The notes under the pieces are model-generated. The model saw only the letters and a list, made by a program, of their open reading frames with translations. It had not been told where the DNA came from and searched no databases. A stretch of DNA of 7,924 nucleotides from Alistipes sp. Lineage in GTDB: Bacteria; Bacteroidota; Bacteroidia; Bacteroidales; Rikenellaceae. The translations under genes were made by a program, and so were the position numbers. Every line of letters starts with the position of its first letter. Positions within the stretch are counted from its first letter, which is position 1. Shown in pieces: positions 1 to 6,367 of the stretch. Where the stretch lies: assembly GCA_017380275.1 (NCBI GenBank), contig JAFOEH010000219.1:1-7924 (forward strand), given 5' to 3'.

Positions 1-1985
1 ACCTTGTCGAACAGATCGCCACTCTCGACAAATGCCTGGAAGGCATCCTTATCAAGCACCTCGGCCCAGATGTAGAAGTAGTAGCCTGCGGCATAGCCTC
101 CATCGAAGATATGGCCGAAGATAGGATAGTGATAGCGAGGCTCAATCTGCGGTATAAGGCCGCGCTTCTCAACCAAAGCCTCACGCTCGAAAGCCGCAAC
201 GTCGCTAAGGTCGGCACTCTGGCGCGAGTGAATATCCATATCCGAGAGCGCCGCGGCCACCAGCTCGGTAGCGTTGAAGCCCTCGTTGAACTGCTTGCTG
301 CGATTGATGCGCTCAATCAGAATCTCGGGCATAACATCGCCCTTGCGGTAATGCACGGCGTAGTGCTTGAGCATCTCGGGGGCTAAAGCCCAATTCTCCA
401 TAATCTGCGAGGGGAGCTCAACAAAGTCGCCCTCGACACCGCCCAGTCCGCGATACTCGACATCGGCAAAGAGTGAGTGTAGAGCGTGGCCAAACTCGTG
501 GAAGAAGGTCTCCACCTCGTCGAGTGTCAGCAACGCAGGGGTGCTACCCGCAGGACGTGTGAAGTTAGCTACGATGCTCACAACGGGCAATACACGCTCG
601 CCATCCTTATACGTCTGATCGACAAAGGTTCCGCACCACGCGCCGCCCTCCTTGCCATCGCGCGGATGGAGATCCAGGTAGAGCGCTCCGAGGGGCTGAT
701 CGTTGTTGTCGATCACCTCATAGACCTCACACTCACTGTGATATACGGGGGCTTTCAGGGGGCGTATCGTAATGCCATAAAGTCGATTGCAGAGGAAGAA
801 GATACCACCCTTGACATTCTCAAGCGAGAGGTATTCACGGATATCGCTCTCCTCGATGTTGTAATCCGATATTCTTACCTTCTCGGCATAGTACCACCAA
901 TCCCACGCCGCAAACTCTACGTCGCGGCCCTCGTCACGGCGGAACTGACGCTGCATACGTCTGAGTTCATCGTCGGCACGCTCCAGTGCGGGAGTCCAGA
1001 TCTCGTCCAGCAGGGCATACACTGCATCGGGCGAAGAGGCCATCTCATCAGAGGTAACATAGTGAGCGTAAGAGTCGTAACCCAACAGGCGAGCCTTCTC
1101 GTAACGCAGGTTGGCAATCTCGGCGATAATCGCGTTGTTATCCCACTCACCGCCGTCATTGCACAACGCAAGGTATGCCTTGAAGATCTCCTCGCGCAAG
1201 GCGCGGTCGCGGGCGTAGGTTAGGAGCGAAGTCATACTCGGACGCTGCAACGTAAAGAGGAACTTATCGTCACCGTAGCCGCGATCCTTGGCCGCCTGAC
1301 GCGCCACATCGCGCACAATGGCAGGCACACCCGTCAGCTGCTTGGCCTCGGTCACAAGCTCGTAGGCGTTGGTTGCCGCCAGCAGATTTGAGCTGAACTG
1401 AACGCTCAGGGCCGAGAGCTGCTCGTTGATCTGCTTGAGATTTGCCTTATCATCCTGCGAGAGCAATGCTCCAGAGCGAACGAAATCGTTGTAAATCTTC
1501 TCCGTCAGGCGCATCTGCTCCGCGTCAAGGTTGAGCGCGTAGCGACGATCATACACCGAACGGATCTTCTCGAAGAGGCGGTCGTTCATTGCGATGGCAT
1601 CGTCGTGAATTGCCAGACGGGGATATATCTCTGCCTCAAGCGCCTGAATCTGCTCATTCGTGTCGGCCGAGGCGATCATACCAAAGACCGAGGCAACACG
1701 CGTAAGCAGCTCACCGGAGTTATCGTAAGCAAGGATGACATTCTCGAATGTGGGCTCATCGACATTATCGACAATGGCCGCAATCTCCTCGTTCTGCAAC
1801 GACATACCACGCTCGAAGGCGGGGCCGTAGTGCTCGGGCACAATGCGATCGAAGGGCGGAGCGCCGTATGGAGTCTCCCACACGGGCTCGAAGAAGGGGT
1901 TGTCACCGACCTCTTTACGCTTGCTGCACGAGGCGATAAAGAGAATTATTACCGCAAATGCGAATAAACGTGAAAAGCGTTTCAT
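1..1985 (-). CDS. dcp: M3 family zinc metallopeptidase, peptidyl-dipeptidase Dcp-like lipoprotein (C-terminus cut off by window edge)
   Basis: The reverse strand is open from ATG at 1985 to the left edge: 661 codons without a stop. The M3 zinc site is plain: HEFGH at residues 496-500 (H496 and H500 zinc ligands, E497 catalytic) and the third ligand probably E523 in DFVELPSQ. The C-terminal substrate-binding segment, GGYAAGYYFY, contains Y631, Y635, Y636 and Y638. The region after the zinc site resembles Dcp more than oligopeptidase A. Dcp enzymes remove C-terminal dipeptides from short peptides. Residues 1-20 look like a lipoprotein signal peptide: K2 and R3, a hydrophobic stretch, then the lipobox IASC with C20 as lipidation site. 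The mature start is basic (SKRKE), so periplasmic-facing anchoring is more likely than surface export (inference). E. coli Dcp has about 680 residues, so some 40-50 residues are probably missing. The gene is divergent from rsmE and probably transcribed alone. The M3 call is near certain; the Dcp subtype is likely. Confidence 0.93.
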   Translation of the reverse strand, partial: MKRFSRLFAFAVIILFIASCSKRKEVGDNPFFEPVWETPYGAPPFDRIVPEHYGPAFERGMSLQNEEIAAIVDNVDEPTFENVILAYDNSGELLTRVASVFGMIASADTNEQIQALEAEIYPRLAIHDDAIAMNDRLFEKIRSVYDRRYALNLDAEQMRLTEKIYNDFVRSGALLSQDDKANLKQINEQLSALSVQFSSNLLAATNAYELVTEAKQLTGVPAIVRDVARQAAKDRGYGDDKFLFTLQRPSMTSLLTYARDRALREEIFKAYLALCNDGGEWDNNAIIAEIANLRYEKARLLGYDSYAHYVTSDEMASSPDAVYALLDEIWTPALERADDELRRMQRQFRRDEGRDVEFAAWDWWYYAEKVRISDYNIEESDIREYLSLENVKGGIFFLCNRLYGITIRPLKAPVYHSECEVYEVIDNNDQPLGALYLDLHPRDGKEGGAWCGTFVDQTYKDGERVLPVVSIVANFTRPAGSTPALLTLDEVETFFHEFGHALHSLFADVEYRGLGGVEGDFVELPSQIMENWALAPEMLKHYAVHYRKGDVMPEILIERINRSKQFNEGFNATELVAAALSDMDIHSRQSADLSDVAAFEREALVEKRGLIPQIEPRYHYPIFGHIFDGGYAAGYYFYIWAEVLDKDAFQAFVESGDLFDK

Positions 1986-2011
1986 TACTTAAAGTTATAT
2001 TAATACCTTTG
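1980..2011 (+). promoter_or_regulatory. Bacteroidota-type promoter for rsmE
   Basis: The -7 box TACCTTTG at 2004-2011 matches the Bacteroidota consensus TAnnTTTG exactly. Twenty bases upstream, TTTC at 1980-1983 is a three-of-four match to the -33 element TTTG. This -33 match lies over the start of the divergent peptidase gene. A start about 6-7 bases after the -7 box would leave a short AT-rich leader of roughly 20 bases before the rsmE ATG. There is no Shine-Dalgarno sequence, as is usual in this phylum. The transcription start is inferred, not observed. Confidence 0.6.
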
Positions 2012-2019
2012 CAAAGGTA
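2004..2019. repeat. Perfect 16-bp palindrome joining two opposed -7 boxes
   Basis: TACCTTTGCAAAGGTA is its own reverse complement, centred between 2011 and 2012. Each half is one -7 box, so the palindrome is explained by two abutting promoters on opposite strands. It could also be bound by a dimeric regulator, but nothing in the window identifies one. Confidence 0.85.
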
Positions 2020-2043
2020 ATATTTAACACGAAGTTATGCAAC
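2012..2043 (-). promoter_or_regulatory. Bacteroidota-type promoter for the M3 peptidase gene
   Basis: On the minus strand, TACCTTTG spans 2019 to 2012, again an exact TAnnTTTG -7 box. GTTG at 2043-2040 is a three-of-four -33 match with a 20-base spacer. This -33 match covers the rsmE start codon region. The predicted leader before the ATG at 1985 is about 20 bases and AT-rich. Geometry and spacer length mirror the promoter on the other strand. Confidence 0.6.
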
Positions 2044-2747
2044 TATTTTACGCACCTGATATCACTACACCCCTCTACACACTGAGCGACGAGGAGTCAA
2101 AACACTGCGTCAGAGTACTCCGCCTGGGCGTGGGCGACAGCCTTCACATCACCGACGGACGAGGAAATATGCACCTCTGCCGCATAGTCGAAGCGCACCA
2201 GCACCACTGCACCGTCGAGGTGGTTTCGACCCAGAGTGAGTATGAGCCACTCCCCTACTCGCTGACGATGGCCGTTGCGCCGACGAAGAACATCGACCGC
2301 TTCGAGTGGTTCCTCGAAAAGGCCACCGAGGTGGGCGTTAGCCGCATCATCCCCATCGAGAGCGACCACAGCGAGCGCCGCGCCATCAAGCACGAAAGAG
2401 AGTTGCGCGTCATAACCTCGGCCGTAAAGCAGTCGCTGAAGGCATATCACCCTATTTTGGAGGATTTGACGCCCTTGCGCGAGATCATCACCCGCCCATT
2501 CGAGGGGCAAAAATTCATCGCACACTGCGATCCCTCGTTTGAAAAGAGGGAGTATCTGCCCGCAATTATTAAAAAAAATGAAAATATTTTAATTTTAATC
2601 GGTCCCGAGGGTGATTTTTCGCCCGAAGAGATTAATTTTGCGCTCGAAAACGGCTTTGAGTCCATCTCGCTCGGCAATCAGCGTCTTCGTACGGAGACCG
2701 CAGCCGTAGCAGCAACCATAATGGTGGCGACAATCAACGGACTTTAA
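2037..2747 (+). CDS. rsmE: 16S rRNA (uracil1498-N3)-methyltransferase RsmE
   Basis: This 236-residue protein has the usual length of RsmE, a SPOUT-class enzyme that methylates N3 of U1498 in 16S rRNA in the assembled small subunit, using S-adenosylmethionine. Residues 1-70 fit the PUA-like RNA-binding domain. The rest is the knotted methyltransferase domain: EKATEVGV at 94-101, KQSLKAY at 131-137, GPEGDFS at 189-195, and LGNQRLRTETA at 212-222, which closes the SAM-binding knot. The family usually has GGFS and R-I-L-RTETA, so D193 and the N-Q-R-L spelling are mild variants. The ATG follows a 25-base AT-rich leader after the -7 box, and no better upstream start exists. The gene is divergent from the peptidase. 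The hyf-like operon follows after 75 bases without a clear promoter, so read-through is possible. Function is near certain from the motifs. Confidence 0.96.
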   Translation: MQLFYAPDITTPLYTLSDEESKHCVRVLRLGVGDSLHITDGRGNMHLCRIVEAHQHHCTVEVVSTQSEYEPLPYSLTMAVAPTKNIDRFEWFLEKATEVGVSRIIPIESDHSERRAIKHERELRVITSAVKQSLKAYHPILEDLTPLREIITRPFEGQKFIAHCDPSFEKREYLPAIIKKNENILILIGPEGDFSPEEINFALENGFESISLGNQRLRTETAAVAATIMVATINGL

Positions 2748-2754
2748 TGCTCAA

Positions 2755-2787
2755 TCCTTATCGGCATCTCATAAATCCCGACAAGGA
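2755..2787 (+). other. Hairpin in the rsmE-hyfB gap, possible weak terminator or processing site
   Basis: TCCTTATCGG at 2755-2764 pairs with CCGACAAGGA at 2778-2787: nine of ten base pairs, with one A-C mismatch and a 13-base loop. It starts 8 bases after the rsmE stop. No T-run follows directly; T-rich DNA begins about 18 bases later at 2806. It is therefore not a canonical intrinsic terminator, and its effect on transcription into hyfB is open. Confidence 0.35.
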
Positions 2788-2800
2788 GTAACGGAAGTAG

Positions 2801-2822
2801 GTTAATTTTTATTTTTTTAACA
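2801..2822 (+). promoter_or_regulatory. AT-rich translation-initiation leader of hyfB
   Basis: The 22 bases before the hyfB ATG contain only one G and one C and include T-runs of 5 and 7 bases (2806-2810 and 2812-2818). There is no Shine-Dalgarno sequence. In Bacteroidota, unstructured AT-rich leaders commonly support initiation. TAATTTTT at 2803-2810 is one base off a -7 box but lacks a -33 partner and lies very close to the ATG, so a promoter here is doubtful. Confidence 0.4.
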
Positions 2823-4811
2823 ATGTTTTATCTATATCTGCTCATAGCCCTCGCTCTGCTTGTGGCGGCGATATTCCTTTCGCCCCTGCGAGCCAAGGTG
2901 TGGGTTTCGTTTGCAGCAATCGTGGCGGCAGCCCTCGCGGTGGCCGTACCCTCGATTGCGACACTCGCAGGCGGCGATGCGATTCAGATGGCATCGTCGA
3001 TTCGTTCGGTGATGGATGTGGGAGCGCTTGCTATAGACTCGCTCTCGGCCATATTCCTGCTCATCATCGGTGTAGCGGGCATTGCAACCACGCTCTACTC
3101 GCGCGGCTATCTGGCCCACTACCTCGGTAAAAAATCTTCGGCACACATCTCGCTCCACTACACGGCACTCGTGCTACTCGTGGTTTCGATGATGCTCGTT
3201 GTGATGGCCGATGGCGGTTTCCTCTTCCTCTTTGCGTGGGAGTTGATGACAATCGCCTCGTTCATCTTGATTCTGTTCGATGCCGAGCGTCCCGAGGTGT
3301 TGCGTGCAGCGCTGGCCTATCTGGTGATGATGCACGTCGGATTTATCTTCCTCGTGGCGGGATTTGTCGGTGCCGAGGCTGCAACGGGCAGTGCTTCGTT
3401 CTCGGCTCTGGGCAGATGCTTCGCCGAGGGTACAAATACGGGAATCTTCATCTTGTTCCTTCTCGGCTTTGGTATGAAGGCGGGACTCTTCCCGATGCAC
3501 GTCTGGCTACCTGAGGCTCACCCGGCCGCTCCGTCGCACGTCTCGGCCATAATGTCGGGTGTGATGATCAAGACGGGTGTGTATGGCGTGATTCGCGTCG
3601 TGAGCCAGATGACCGTAATGGAGCAGATTCATACGGCGGGCGTCGTGATCCTCACGGCGGGTATCGTAACGGGCCTGTGGGGTGTGATCCTGGCCGCCGT
3701 GCAGAACGACGTGAAGCGACTTCTGGCATACTCTAGTATCGAGAACGTAGGCGTGATCTTCATCGGCCTGGGCATTGCAACGCTCTCGACGGCTACGGGC
3801 CATACGGGGGTGGCGATGCTGGCAATGTGTGGTGCACTGATGCACACGATCAACCACTCTCTCTTCAAGTCGCTGCTATTCTTCGGTGCTGGTAACATAT
3901 ACTCGCAGATGCACACGACGCTGCTCGACCGCTTCGGTGGCGTAGCCAAATATATGCCCGTGACGGCTATTCTGTTCCTGATGGCAACAGTTGCTATCTG
4001 CGCCCTGCCGCCGATGAATGGTTTTGTGAGCGAGTTCCTGATATATTTAGGTATGCTGGACAGCGTGCGCGATGGCGTGAATACGCTCTACGCTGCTGGA
4101 GGTATCTTAGCTTTGGCGCTGATTGGAGGAATTGCCGTTTTGGCCTTTACGAAGCTCTACGGCACGGTCTTCCTCGGCTCGCCACGCGACCACCACGTTG
4201 CTGAGTCTGAGGAGGTGGATAGTCTGCGTATCGCTGCTATGGGAATCCCTGCGGCGGGAATGATTATGATTGGTCTTTTCCCGCAATATGCCATCCGCAT
4301 CGTCGAGCGAACCGTATGTGCGCTTACGGGTGCCGATGCGATCTTCATCGACTACTACGCCGCATCGGCCCTAAGCCGATTGTCGCTGACGGCACTGCTC
4401 ATACTTATAGTTATTGCGCTGCTCTACGTCATCAAGAGCCGCGCACAAAGCTCACGCACCGTTGAGAAGGGCCCAACGTGGGGCTGCGGCTTCACCTCAC
4501 CCAACATCCGTATGCAATATACGGGCGAGTCGTTTGCCGAGGGGTTGGAGTCGATTGCTACGACCTTCACGCAGAACACTGTCGAGGGTCGTGCCGTCGG
4601 CAAGAGCGAGATATTCCCCTCGACGCACAACTACAACGTACGCCACAAGGACAAGATCGACCGTCTGCTGGCTGAGTGGTGGGTTGAGTTGCTGCACATA
4701 ATCAACAAGCGCATAATGAAGTTGCGAACGGGAAAGATCAACCACTACATCCTCTTCGCGCTGCTCTTCCTGGTTGCGATATTTGTTCTTTCACTCCTTA
4801 ATTTAATATAG
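2823..4811 (+). CDS. hyfB: Hydrogenase-4 component B-like, NuoL/NuoM-type antiporter-like membrane subunit
   Basis: This 662-residue, highly hydrophobic protein matches the length of E. coli HyfB (about 670). The proton-translocation core at residues 65-450 carries the charged residues expected from NuoM: E140 in FAWELM (TM5), K219 in GFGMKAGLFPMHVWLPEAH (TM7), K250 in MSGVMIKTG (TM8, the same 31-residue spacing as in NuoM) and E404 in PPMNGFVSEFL (TM12). VKRLLAYSSIENVG at 297-310 and HTINHSLFKSLLFFGAG at 341-357 are further family signatures. The C-terminal extension (about 530-662) has the TWGCG motif at 552-556 typical of HyfB/HycC, an amphipathic stretch, and a last membrane helix near 640-660. 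The protein sits in the cytoplasmic membrane and is inferred to couple a redox reaction to ion movement. It opens the operon; hyfC follows after 3 bases. All key charged residues are present. Proton versus sodium specificity cannot be read from the sequence. Confidence 0.93.
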   Translation: MFYLYLLIALALLVAAIFLSPLRAKVWVSFAAIVAAALAVAVPSIATLAGGDAIQMASSIRSVMDVGALAIDSLSAIFLLIIGVAGIATTLYSRGYLAHYLGKKSSAHISLHYTALVLLVVSMMLVVMADGGFLFLFAWELMTIASFILILFDAERPEVLRAALAYLVMMHVGFIFLVAGFVGAEAATGSASFSALGRCFAEGTNTGIFILFLLGFGMKAGLFPMHVWLPEAHPAAPSHVSAIMSGVMIKTGVYGVIRVVSQMTVMEQIHTAGVVILTAGIVTGLWGVILAAVQNDVKRLLAYSSIENVGVIFIGLGIATLSTATGHTGVAMLAMCGALMHTINHSLFKSLLFFGAGNIYSQMHTTLLDRFGGVAKYMPVTAILFLMATVAICALPPMNGFVSEFLIYLGMLDSVRDGVNTLYAAGGILALALIGGIAVLAFTKLYGTVFLGSPRDHHVAESEEVDSLRIAAMGIPAAGMIMIGLFPQYAIRIVERTVCALTGADAIFIDYYAASALSRLSLTALLILIVIALLYVIKSRAQSSRTVEKGPTWGCGFTSPNIRMQYTGESFAEGLESIATTFTQNTVEGRAVGKSEIFPSTHNYNVRHKDKIDRLLAEWWVELLHIINKRIMKLRTGKINHYILFALLFLVAIFVLSLLNLI

Positions 4812-4814
4812 CGT

Positions 4815-5729
4815 ATGGGAATTCTGCTTAATACAATTCTGATGATTGTGGTTGCCATCGCCATCCCGGGAGTGATCAACCGCACACGCGCCCTGCTGGC
4901 GGGACGAAAAGGTCTGCCATTTATGCAGCACGTTCGCAACGTCTCTCTGCTGCTACGCAAGGGTACGGTCTATTCGACCACCACAACGGCGCTATTCCGC
5001 ATTGCGCCTGCCGTATATCTCGGAGCGGCCATCGTGGCTATGCTTATGATTCCCGTTGCCGATCTCTACCCCCTGATTTCGTTCGAGGGCGATGTGATCT
5101 GCTTCGCTTACACGTTGGCTTTAGCTCGCGTGGCGATAATCTTGGCAGCGATGGATACAGGCTCATCATTCGAGGGTATGGGTGCTGCGCGAGAGGCGCT
5201 GTACGGAGCGCTCATCGAGCCTGCGCTGATGATTGGCTTCGCTACGCTGGCAATGTTCTGCGGCTACACGTCGTTTGCCGACATTTTCGAGAGCGAGCAG
5301 TCGTTTAACCTGCACCTTACGATTGTGATGGTGCTCACGGCATATCTCTTCGTCAAGATCACCTTCGTCGAGTCGGGTCGCGTGCCGGTGGATGATCCGC
5401 GCACACACCTCGAGCTGACGATGATTCACGAGGTTATGTGCCTCGATTACAGCGGTATTGATATGGGAATGATCCACATTGCCGGCTGGATCAAGACCGC
5501 CTGCTTCTCGATGATTGCAGCCAACGCTATCGTAGCGACCTGCTGCTTCCATTGGTGGGTTGCCGTACCACTGGCAATCCTGCTCACGGGTCTGTCGGTG
5601 GGAGTTGTGGAGTCGACGCAGGCACGCAACAAGCTGGTGCGCAACACCACATTCATCGTAACGATTTCGGCCCTTGCAGCGCTGATATTCTTCATCGGTT
5701 ATCTGTTGCAGTTGGATATTAATATTTAA
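4815..5729 (+). CDS. hyfC: Hydrogenase-4 component C-like, NuoH-type connector membrane subunit
   Basis: This 304-residue membrane protein has the length of HyfC/HycD and NuoH. NuoH-family signatures are clear: RKGLPFMQHVRNVSLLLRKG at 31-50, the cytoplasmic loop motif SSFEGMGAAREA at 117-128 followed by E135-P136, and ESGRVPVDDPRTHLELTMIHE at 186-206, then DYSG at 211-214. About eight membrane helices can be placed. In complex I and group-4 hydrogenases this subunit joins the peripheral catalytic arm to the membrane arm and carries the charged loops that transmit coupling (family knowledge). Its presence means the complex should dock a NuoB/NuoD-like catalytic pair, which fits the large-subunit-type gene at the right edge. 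It starts 3 bases after hyfB, without a Shine-Dalgarno sequence, and ends 3 bases before hyfE. Function as the connector is well supported. The electron donor is not encoded here. Confidence 0.93.
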   Translation: MGILLNTILMIVVAIAIPGVINRTRALLAGRKGLPFMQHVRNVSLLLRKGTVYSTTTTALFRIAPAVYLGAAIVAMLMIPVADLYPLISFEGDVICFAYTLALARVAIILAAMDTGSSFEGMGAAREALYGALIEPALMIGFATLAMFCGYTSFADIFESEQSFNLHLTIVMVLTAYLFVKITFVESGRVPVDDPRTHLELTMIHEVMCLDYSGIDMGMIHIAGWIKTACFSMIAANAIVATCCFHWWVAVPLAILLTGLSVGVVESTQARNKLVRNTTFIVTISALAALIFFIGYLLQLDINI

Positions 5730-5732
5730 GGT

Positions 5733-6362
5733 ATGTTACTTTCGCTCATTATATTATACATCATAACGCTCATCTACATCTCGATCGTTGAGCGTTTCCG
5801 CAACTACGCCTCAATCATCGCCTGTCAGGGCTGGTTGTTGCTGGGTATTGCCCTGCTCAGATTGCATACGCTCGATTGGCTGGAACTCTCGTTCATTATC
5901 CTCGAGACGCTGATTTTCAAGGCGCTGATCGTCCCCGCAATCCTGATGCGCGTGATTCGTCAAACACATATCAACCGTGTGAACTCGTCGGGAAAATCGC
6001 AGTTTAACTCACTGATGCTCTCGTTCCTGGCTTTGGTGGTGAGTGCCATTACGACCTACTACGTTGCCGACTCGTCGGTGCATATGATCTTCTTCGGCGT
6101 AGCGTTGTATGCCCTGCTTAGCGGATTGATTCTGATTGTGATGCGCTCGAGAATCTTCTCGCATATGGTCGGGTTCCTTGTTATCGAGAACGGCGTATTC
6201 CTCTTCTCGATGGCTATCGGTGTGGAGATGCCTATGCTGATCAATGCTGCCATTATGCTCGATATTTTGATGTCGGTGCTGATGCTCGGTCTGTTTATGA
6301 CCAAGGTCGATGACCAGATCCACACCAACGACAGCGATTCATTAACCCACGTTAAGGACTAA
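5733..6362 (+). CDS. hyfE: Hydrogenase-4 component E-like, NuoK-type membrane subunit
   Basis: A 209-residue hydrophobic protein, close to E. coli HyfE (about 216), with roughly six to seven membrane helices. ETLIFKALIVP at 58-68 matches the HyfE segment with a conserved lysine (K63). The NuoK-like C-terminal part begins at HMVGFLVIENGVF (144-156), where E152 should correspond to the buried glutamate of NuoK TM2. D177 in MLDILMSVLML probably stands in for the TM3 acid. The family commonly reads L-V-E-x-G ahead of that acid, whereas this protein has L-I-N-A-A with N171. The last 20 residues are hydrophilic. The subunit is expected to sit between HyfC and the antiporter-like subunits and to carry part of the central axis of charged residues. 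E. coli has hyfD between hyfC and hyfE; here hyfE follows hyfC directly by 3 bases. Identification rests on motif, size and gene order together. Confidence 0.88.
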   Translation: MLLSLIILYIITLIYISIVERFRNYASIIACQGWLLLGIALLRLHTLDWLELSFIILETLIFKALIVPAILMRVIRQTHINRVNSSGKSQFNSLMLSFLALVVSAITTYYVADSSVHMIFFGVALYALLSGLILIVMRSRIFSHMVGFLVIENGVFLFSMAIGVEMPMLINAAIMLDILMSVLMLGLFMTKVDDQIHTNDSDSLTHVKD

Positions 6363-6367
6363 AGGCT

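Noticed and set aside
486..1223. A 245-codon plus-strand open frame across the left part
   Set aside because: It lies antisense to the M3 peptidase, including its HEFGH region. The minus-strand frame gives a full recognisable enzyme, while this one shows no family motif. It is a shadow of GC-rich coding DNA.
1605..1967. A 120-codon plus-strand open frame near the peptidase start
   Set aside because: Antisense to the N-terminal part of the peptidase, with no leader, promoter or recognisable motif.
2097..2525. A 142-codon minus-strand open frame within rsmE
   Set aside because: Antisense shadow of rsmE, whose own frame carries complete RsmE motifs.
2571..2578. Possible frameshift in the A8 run of rsmE
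   Set aside because: The frame reads through into GPEGDFS and LGNQRLRTETA and the protein has normal length, so the gene is intact.
2755..2818. Canonical intrinsic terminator after rsmE
   Set aside because: The hairpin is separated from the T-rich tract by about 18 bases and the stem has a mismatch, so it was kept only as an undefined hairpin.
3507..3857. Minus-strand open frames of about 100 codons within hyfB
   Set aside because: His/Arg-rich compositions are typical of reverse frames of membrane-protein genes; the overlapped HyfB motifs are intact.
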